DNA of 64,000 nt. It comes from Botrytis cinerea B05.10 (Eukaryota > Ascomycota > Leotiomycetes > Helotiales > Sclerotiniaceae). Within the stretch, counting starts at the first letter, position 1, and each line of letters begins with the position of its first letter. Below, one piece after another: positions 57,829-64,000 of the stretch. Where the stretch lies: NCBI RefSeq assembly GCF_000143535.2, contig NC_037314.1:434001-498000 (forward strand), read 5' to 3'. The translations under genes were made by a program, and so were the position numbers. The notes under the pieces are model-generated. The model searched no databases. It was not told the origin of the DNA and saw only the letters and a list, made by a program, of their open reading frames with translations.

Positions 57829-60124
57829 ATATTTTCTATCTTCATGACCTGTTTTCGGTACCGTAATCCCAGGAAGAATTTGAGCCTGGTGTCCACAAAA
57901 ATCCCTAGTGTCAATTCTCGAAAGTTTGTGAGGATTGTTTGGAAAACCAGACTCCTCAAATAGATCGTTTTTTTCATCAAAATGTTCTGTTTGAAGGTTC
58001 TTGGTACCTGGCAGAGGACCGCATACATAATGAGAGGAAGAACTCTGGAGATGCGTACATATCCTTTCGCAGCCAGTTTAATTGTGTGCTTGCCCCTCAT
58101 GATACATGTTGCAAATTTTATTGTCTCCATTGTTTATATTTTTGGGTAGATAAATGTTGCGAACGACGTAATATCGTGATAATTCGATGTTTGTGGTAGG
58201 CTGTTGTTGAAGAATTCCCTTGCCGTCATTTGAGATGGGAGTGTCATTTTCAATAGTAATCGAGTGAATAGATCCGTGACTGGCACTGCGCAAGTTTAGT
58301 ACAATGGAATTCTTTCTATTCGAGACAGAAGATTAGGTATGTATTGAGAAGAGAACAGATACTGAAGTAACGCAAATATGGCTTTATTAACTTCTGCATG
58401 ATCTCTCCCGAATGAACTGGTACTATCTGTAAAGATCTGCCATTGTCAGCCATACACTCCTAATATCCAGGAGAGACATAGCCGTACTTGATTATGATTG
58501 AATTGACTATTGTTGATGTTATGGTCAAGTTGAGAAGGTGTATGTTGTAATATCTCTTTCCGGTCCTGAAAGTGTAGATGGAACGGGCTAAGTGCTGACC
58601 GATTCTCGAGTCATGCCAGCAGTAATTCAAGACAACGTATCTTGTTATATTTGAAGGGCAAAGAATGATCTGGAAAGAAGCTTTAGGGTACGTATGCCAT
58701 GCTTTCGAATTTAACAACGAGGTCTGCGATAGGCTATACAATTCCTCATGTCAAAGACGAAAGACCCGCGGGAGTTCCTTCCTCGATGGGGTAATATGAT
58801 TGTGGAAAAGAAAGGGTGAGAAGGTCGTGTTATCCCAGGATCCAGATGAGAATCTAAGTTCCTATCTTTGCTTCGATCAATCTCATGGATTCAAAGGTCG
58901 AAAATGCGTGTGTGAGTTGAGTCAACAAGAATAAAGACAAGAGCAACCCAAATTGAAGTCAGTCCGAGAATTGACTCCGGCGAGAAGGGGGTTGGATGAT
59001 AGTCAAGGTAACGAGATCGCAATGAAATGTCTCATGTCATAATCAGTTGCTTCATAGATTGTTAGAAAGTCTTTGGAGGATAGCTTGTGATGGAGAGTCT
59101 CTCGTGGCACATCACCTCAGTATGTAAGTGGGAAGGTATCAATAGTTGCAATTTTCTCTCGGCCGGTCAATCTATTTACCGATACCACCCACTGATAAGT
59201 CCAGTGAAAACGTCTCTGTGTGGCTTTATATTGGCATTTCAGACGAAACATTTTGAAAGCGATGGGATCTGGCTGCGAGTATAGCAAACCACATACGAAT
59301 CCTCCTCGTTAACGAATTCTTTGCTACTTTATCGCTTTACAGATCTCAACCGTGATATGGAGTCAGCTCACTGTCGTTTGATAGAAGAAGCCTGCTCGGT
59401 TTATTGTTACATCGTTCAATTCAATTCAGATAAAAAGCAGGCGGCATCACGAAGTGCGAAGGATACTCATGACACTGTGTTACTGAGAGGTTTTGAATTC
59501 ATTCGGGTTTCAATTTAGTAATGAAGGGCTTTCTATTTGCTCCGAGTAATAATACAATTCAGACATCGACAAAGTATAAATCGCTCCAAACCTCGTGTTT
59601 CTTCACCTCAAGTGAGGATTTTGGATTTGGTTTGCGAAAAAAAAACAAGACAAGGCTGACAAGTACATCATTAACACTCCTTAACAAAGCAAACCAATAA
59701 CATCGATAAAGCCAAAAATGCCAACGCCATACTCCACAACGACAGCTCATGCTCCAATAACACCACGACAACAACTACCAGCAGGCTATTCATAAATGGC
59801 TAGTAGTATGATGGTCATCGTTGTCTACCATGGCACCCAATCTTAACGCCGAGCTCCGAAAACGACCACCCATGATCCAACTACACCATCAAAACAACTA
59901 TCTACAGTCTATTTATAAGTGACTAATAGTGTGAGAGATGGCGCTGTCTACTACGCGGTCCAATTGTAGTCCCGGCGAGCGGAATCTTCCAATATCTAAT
60001 TTATAACCAGATATCGAAAGACTCTCATTCTAGAACTAAGACTGGGGTCTTTCACCTCTCTGAGTCCTGCTCCTATCATTCTCTCAAGTCGGGTGCAGCC
60101 AGGGATGAATCTAATTAATTCGAC
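57829..60124. other. Intergenic region with a diverged tandem duplication
   Basis: There are 2.3 kb without a supported gene; it includes the promoter of the zinc-finger gene. A two-copy repeat lies at 59723-59968. Confidence 0.5.
59723..59968 (+). repeat. Diverged tandem duplication, unit about 122 bp
   Basis: Two adjacent units align from AACGCC (59723 and 59845), through CATG(C/A)TCCAA(T/C)-ACACCA (59748 and 59871), to GTCTACC/GTCTACTA-type ends. The copies differ at perhaps a quarter of positions, so the duplication is old. Confidence 0.7.
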
Positions 60125-60164
60125 TGGCCAGTCCTAGAGGAACAAGAAAGGTTCATGATTATCA

Positions 60165-60890
60165 CGAGCAAGGGCGCCAAGATCAAGGTGGCCAACATCG
60201 GGCACACCAAAATCAAGGGCGCTAAGATCAGGCACACGAAAAGCACAGGCGGGAGGAGCGGACACACCGAAGGCAGGGACAGGAAGAGCGGGCACACCAA
60301 TATCAAGGTGGCCAACATCGGGCACACCAAGATCAAGCGGGAGCCTGGAGGAGCGGGCACACCGAAACCAAAGGCGTCAAGATCAGGTACACCAAAATCA
60401 AGGTGGCCAACACCGGGCACACCAAAATTAAACGGCGCCAAGATCAGGCACACCAAAGGCAGGGGCGGGAGGAGCGGGAGCAACAGGAGCTGGCATACCA
60501 AGATCAAGGTGGCCAACATCGGGCACACCAAGATCAAGCGGGAGGAGAGGGCACACCAAGATCAAAGCCGTCAAGACCAGGCACACTAAAATCAAAGCCT
60601 TCAAGATAGGGCACACCAAAATCAAAGCCGTTAAATTCGGGCTGACCAAAATCAGAGCCGTCAAGATCAGGCACAGCAAAGGCAGGGACGGGGGGAGCAG
60701 GAGCAGGAGCAACAGTAGCAGGGGCGGGGGGGGCAGGAGCAACAGGAGCTGGCATACCAAGATCAAGGTGGCCAACATCGGGCACATCAAGATCAAGGGC
60801 GCCAAGATCAGGCACACCAAAGGCAGGGACGGGGGGAGCAGGAGCAGGAGCAACAGGAGCAGGGGCGGGGGGAGCAGGAGCAGAAGCAAC
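60165..60890. repeat. Degenerate coding minisatellite
   Basis: Variants of CAAGGTGGCCAACATCGGGC occur near 60185, 60306, 60401, 60506 and 60766, mixed with variants of GCGCCAAGATCAGGCACACC near 60217, 60436 and 60809 and with GGGGCAGGAGCAACAGGAGC-type runs. On the minus strand they encode VPD(V/L)GHLDLG-, FGVPDLGA- and APAPPAP-like segments, in more than one reading frame. Confidence 0.85.
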
Positions 60891-61355
60891 AGGAGCTGGC
60901 GCAGCAGGCTGTGGGTTAGCAGCTAGTTGAGCAGCAGCCAGTGCAGCACGCTGAGTCTGTCGCTGATTGGTTCGCCGACGAGCAGCAGCTTTCTCCTCAC
61001 GAACCCGGCGAGCCTCAGCCTCGCGCTGCTCCCACTCTGTGTCTGGCACAATCTCTATCGTCAGACAACTGGGCAAAGGAAACCCGCGAAGATACTCGAG
61101 ATTCTCCTTCAATAGAAAATCCCGGAGTTCGTGGTCCCAAGCCATTGATAGGCCCCCATAGACCCTAATAGGTCTGTATTGTCCCTCCACACCTGTCGGC
61201 ACGCAGAAATGTATATTATCCGCGAGTGGGAAGTCAAGAATCTCCCCCATATGCGTCTGCTTCACCAAAGCCTTGAGCCCAGGAACGAGCTGTGGGACCG
61301 GGAAGACATTGGGTGGAGTGGCCAAATCCTGCCCTAAGACCTCAATATAAGCCAT
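60534..61355 (-). CDS. Pro/Ala-rich repeat protein, 273 aa
   Basis: The frame begins at ATG 61355. The first 110 residues look like a folded domain (MAYIEVLGQDLATPP at the start, GLSMAWDHELRDFLLKENL in the middle) that I do not recognise. Next is a charged helical stretch rich in Glu, Arg and Ala (about 110-140), probably coiled coil. From about residue 145 the protein is Pro/Ala repeats alternating with F-G-V-P-D-L/G-F-D type repeats, and it stops at TGA 60534. The same repeats continue downstream for 400 bp in other frames, so the C-terminus has probably been shortened or altered by indels. No signal peptide is visible. Whether the gene is functional is uncertain. Confidence 0.55.
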   Translation of the reverse strand: MAYIEVLGQDLATPPNVFPVPQLVPGLKALVKQTHMGEILDFPLADNIHFCVPTGVEGQYRPIRVYGGLSMAWDHELRDFLLKENLEYLRGFPLPSCLTIEIVPDTEWEQREAEARRVREEKAAARRRTNQRQTQRAALAAAQLAANPQPAAPAPVASAPAPPAPAPVAPAPAPPVPAFGVPDLGALDLDVPDVGHLDLGMPAPVAPAPPAPATVAPAPAPPVPAFAVPDLDGSDFGQPEFNGFDFGVPYLEGFDFSVPGLDGFDLGVPSPPA

Positions 61356-61411
61356 TATATATGTTATAATGGTATGATAATTGGCGAGAGAGATAAGCGA
61401 AGGTAATGTGG

Positions 61412-61538
61412 AGAAGGGTTAATTTATTATTCAAGAGTTGATCTAATAAATTAAAGAAAAGGGGTAAGATAGGGAAGAAGGGGTAATTTATTATTCAAAA
61501 GTTGATCTAATAAATTAAAGAAGAGTGTGTAAGATAGG
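61412..61538 (+). repeat. Two-copy direct repeat, unit about 64 bp
   Basis: The text AATTTATTATTCAA(G/A)AGTTG followed by ATCTAATAAATTAAAGAA occurs at 61421 and again at 61485, with matching flanks (GGGGTAAGATAGG-like). The copies are nearly identical, so the duplication is recent. It lies 60-180 bp upstream of the start of the repeat-protein gene. Confidence 0.9.
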
Positions 61539-62874
61539 TTGATATTGGAAGTTATATCAAGAGAAGAGAAGATGTGTCTGACGAAAAAATAAAACTGTGA
61601 GAATGGCAACCCTGGAGTGATATTTATAGGCAAAATCGAGACTTCCACTTCGACTAAAATTTTCCATCCTCTCTTCTTTGGGTGGGAGAACACGTTTGAT
61701 CGTCCTCTTTGCTAGTATTGTCGATCGCGGTAATAGTTAGGTAGGTGTTGGGGGAAATCGTGATGTTGGAGAAACTCTAATCTAAACAGAAATCTGGGCA
61801 ATTACAACCGGCAATCTATCCAAGCCATCATATCTCCGGTATATTGTAGGTTATCCATTGAGAAAGTAGCGCGGGGAATTATCAGATGGTCTAATAGCAT
61901 CAAGCAGAGAACGAATGTGACGTGAAATGTCTCCACTAAAGGTAGCTTCGAATAAGGTTTACGAAATTCGTCGTGCATACAGGCCCCTCTCGTTTGCAGA
62001 TCCCGTGAAGAATTAGAAATATTGGATTGCATGGCATCGTTTGGAACACTGAACTACTTGCTATAGCGTGATTCTGGGTTATACTCTGAGTGGATTTGAA
62101 ATGTTGAACTTAGATGAGATATTGAACTACTTGTGGTTACGTAGTTTCGTTGTGTACGTTGAGTGGCTTTGGATCACTGAATTATTATCAGAAATTGAAC
62201 CCATCTGAGATGTTGAATTCGAGTTGAAACTTGAAATTCCGTTAGATGCTGAGCTGCTGTGAAAAATGATACCCATATTGAACAATAAACCACGTTGAAA
62301 CAGTGACCCAAGTTCGATTTCTGTAATACCTGCGATCATTGAACCTTTCCATTTCCATTTTGTCTGGTTATCCGGCGATCCCTACGTACTCTTAGAAAAA
62401 CATATGAAAAACGGTATTTCTCCACCGGCACGTGCAATTGAGGAGAGATAATAAACTAAGGAGATCTTCCAACATGTTTGTCCGAGTATGATACTAGGAC
62501 CCAAGTCAGTACAAGCTATAGATCATGTAGATCCAAGGTTATGAAAAGATATCGTCGGTGGTTACGTTTCGCCAATATGGAGGCTCTTCTAGTAGTGCAA
62601 TAGCCAAGTCTCCATCTTCCAGACGCTAATGTACGATCTTCGGAAATTTCTTCTTCCTTGACTTTGCAGCTCTTAATGATCGCCAAGCTCGTAGCTGAGA
62701 GTCATCGGAGTAGTAACTTTCTTGTGAATAGCATCCTAATCTAACGTGAAAATTCTTCTCGAGTGCACGATAATAGTATGAAACTCAATCTGGATGGAAA
62801 TTGTTGCCGACGATGAAAAAAACGGAATGAAAAGCATAATTGTTGCATGTGACACGAAGAAGGTGATGAGCGAT

Positions 62875-63100
62875 GACATCGATGTCTTGTTGCATATCTA
62901 CTGGAACCCATTACAAAACTTGATAAGTGGTGATATCGATGTCTTGTTGCATGTCTACTGGAGCCCATTACATAACTTGATGAGTGGTGATATCGATGTC
63001 TTGTTGCATATCTACTGGAGCCCATTACATAACTTGATGAGTGGTGGTATCGATGTCTTGTTGCATATCTACTGGAGCCCATTACATAACTTGATGAGTG
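62875..63100 (+). repeat. 57-bp minisatellite, four copies
   Basis: Copies start at 62875, 62932, 62989 and 63046. Each has the core GATGTCTTGTTGCATATCTA and ends near AACTTGATGAGTGGT, and they differ by only a few bases. The unit is a multiple of three, so both strands stay open across it (19-residue repeats), but no start, intron or domain supports a gene. Confidence 0.95.
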
Positions 63101-64000
63101 TCTATGAGCAATAGTAACTTGATGTGGACCACCACAATCATAGGTTGGAATTGAAATTGATTATTGTATTGTGGGAAAGTAAGATGCTATGAAGAACTAA
63201 GGCATCAAGAACAAGAGCCCACGAAACCAGATCAATGGTGAGAGGAAAAATGTGATGTTAAATATGTTCAACAACTGTTACACTTCATGATAATATTGTT
63301 GTGGTGATACAGTATGCAATTAGACATTCATTAAATGATCAAGAAAACATGGGGCTTTGTTGAACTGTACTCGATCTTTTCGGTTGTGTGTGAATTAGAA
63401 TGAATACTTCATATTTCTTCCATCACGTACTCTCCTTCCCATCTCGAGTCAAGAGACATTATCATTTTCTGTATGATTTTGTATTGAAAGATAATCTCAA
63501 AATCTGAGGTTTAAATTAAGAAGGTCATCTTTGCATGTAAATTATTTGCAGAAAGATGTGCCTGGCGGAAGCATGAGAAGCGTATCTGCAGTCAGCTGGG
63601 CACGGAAAGACACTTCCATCCAACAAACCACCTCTTTTATTATTATTGCGAACCTCAAGATCTTCTTAAGCAACATTTAACATTTCTTTCCTTAATAATT
63701 TGTTTGAATCAATTGAGATATCGAGCGGGAGTTTCGAAAAATACAAATTGAGTTTGGAAACGGCAATAGCGGCACAACTAACGTGAGTGGAAGGGACAAC
63801 CATTTGAGCCTCAACACGACAATCGACCGACACAACTCAGTAACATCAATTATTTACAACAAATATCTTCAAACAACATCGATGGCAAACATCGCAGTTG
63901 ATCAAAAAGAGTCGATTCCTGTTGAATCTAACCCCTGAATTTAGCGAATGCTGATATTTTACTCACTTGAAATGATCGAATAGCAACAATACCGCCATCT

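Larger units (their letters stand above)
61356..64000. other. Intergenic region to the right edge
   Basis: There are 2.6 kb without a supported gene. It contains a 64-bp duplication at 61412-61538 and the 57-bp minisatellite at 62875-63100. The open frames over the minisatellite on both strands are repeat translations. Confidence 0.5.

Overview
The window looks like nuclear chromosomal DNA of a filamentous ascomycete (Pezizomycotina). Protein-coding genes carry short GT-AG introns (mostly 50-80 nt). They include fungus-specific forms of L-arabinitol 4-dehydrogenase, mitochondrial ATP synthase subunit g and a LaeA-like methyltransferase. The protein styles and the pyrimidine-rich intergenic repeats would suit a Leotiomycete (Sclerotinia/Botrytis-like), but that placement is inference. 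I recognised no rRNA, tRNA, CRISPR array or bacterial-type operon.

Layout. 1-4.2 kb is low-complexity intergenic DNA. 4.2-6.2 kb (-) is an unrecognised 648-aa protein. 8.9-9.9 kb (-) is phosphatidylinositol synthase. 10.9-12.1 kb (+) is a dienelactone-hydrolase family enzyme with an uncertain N-terminus. 13.3-16.8 kb (-) is a long, probably disordered protein. 18.8-19.6 kb (-) is ATP synthase subunit g. 19.9-21.1 kb (-) is L-arabinitol 4-dehydrogenase, divergent from a D-2-hydroxyacid dehydrogenase at 21.9-23.0 kb (+). 23.6-25.1 kb (+) is an unrecognised four-exon gene whose decayed paralogue lies at 32.2-32.8 kb. 25-29 kb is gene-poor and holds a MITE with PIF/Harbinger-type ends. Small unrecognised genes lie at 29.0-29.3 kb (+) and 30.4-31.2 kb (-). 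34.6-36.3 kb (-) is a major facilitator transporter. 36.3-42.4 kb is gene-poor and repeat-rich. 42.5-44.0 kb (-) is a seven-exon LaeA-like methyltransferase. 44-54 kb is almost empty apart from a possible small secreted peptide at 46.2 kb. 54.0 kb (-) is a small Cys/His-rich ORF. 56.1-57.8 kb (-) is a zinc-finger protein whose frame continues past its stop. 60.5-61.4 kb (-) is a Pro/Ala-rich repeat protein whose repeats run on, frameshifted, beyond its stop. 62.9-63.1 kb is a 57-bp minisatellite.

The recognised genes are mostly independent housekeeping or metabolic functions: phospholipid synthesis, oxidative phosphorylation, pentose catabolism and hydroxyacid reduction. I see no biosynthetic cluster. 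The methyltransferase and the transporter are 6 kb apart and have no pathway enzymes between them. The least ordinary signals are the MITE, the paralogue/pseudogene pair, the in-frame stop in the zinc-finger gene, the frame-shifting repeat gene, and the large strand-asymmetric simple-repeat tracts between genes. I did not find a convincing undescribed multi-gene system.
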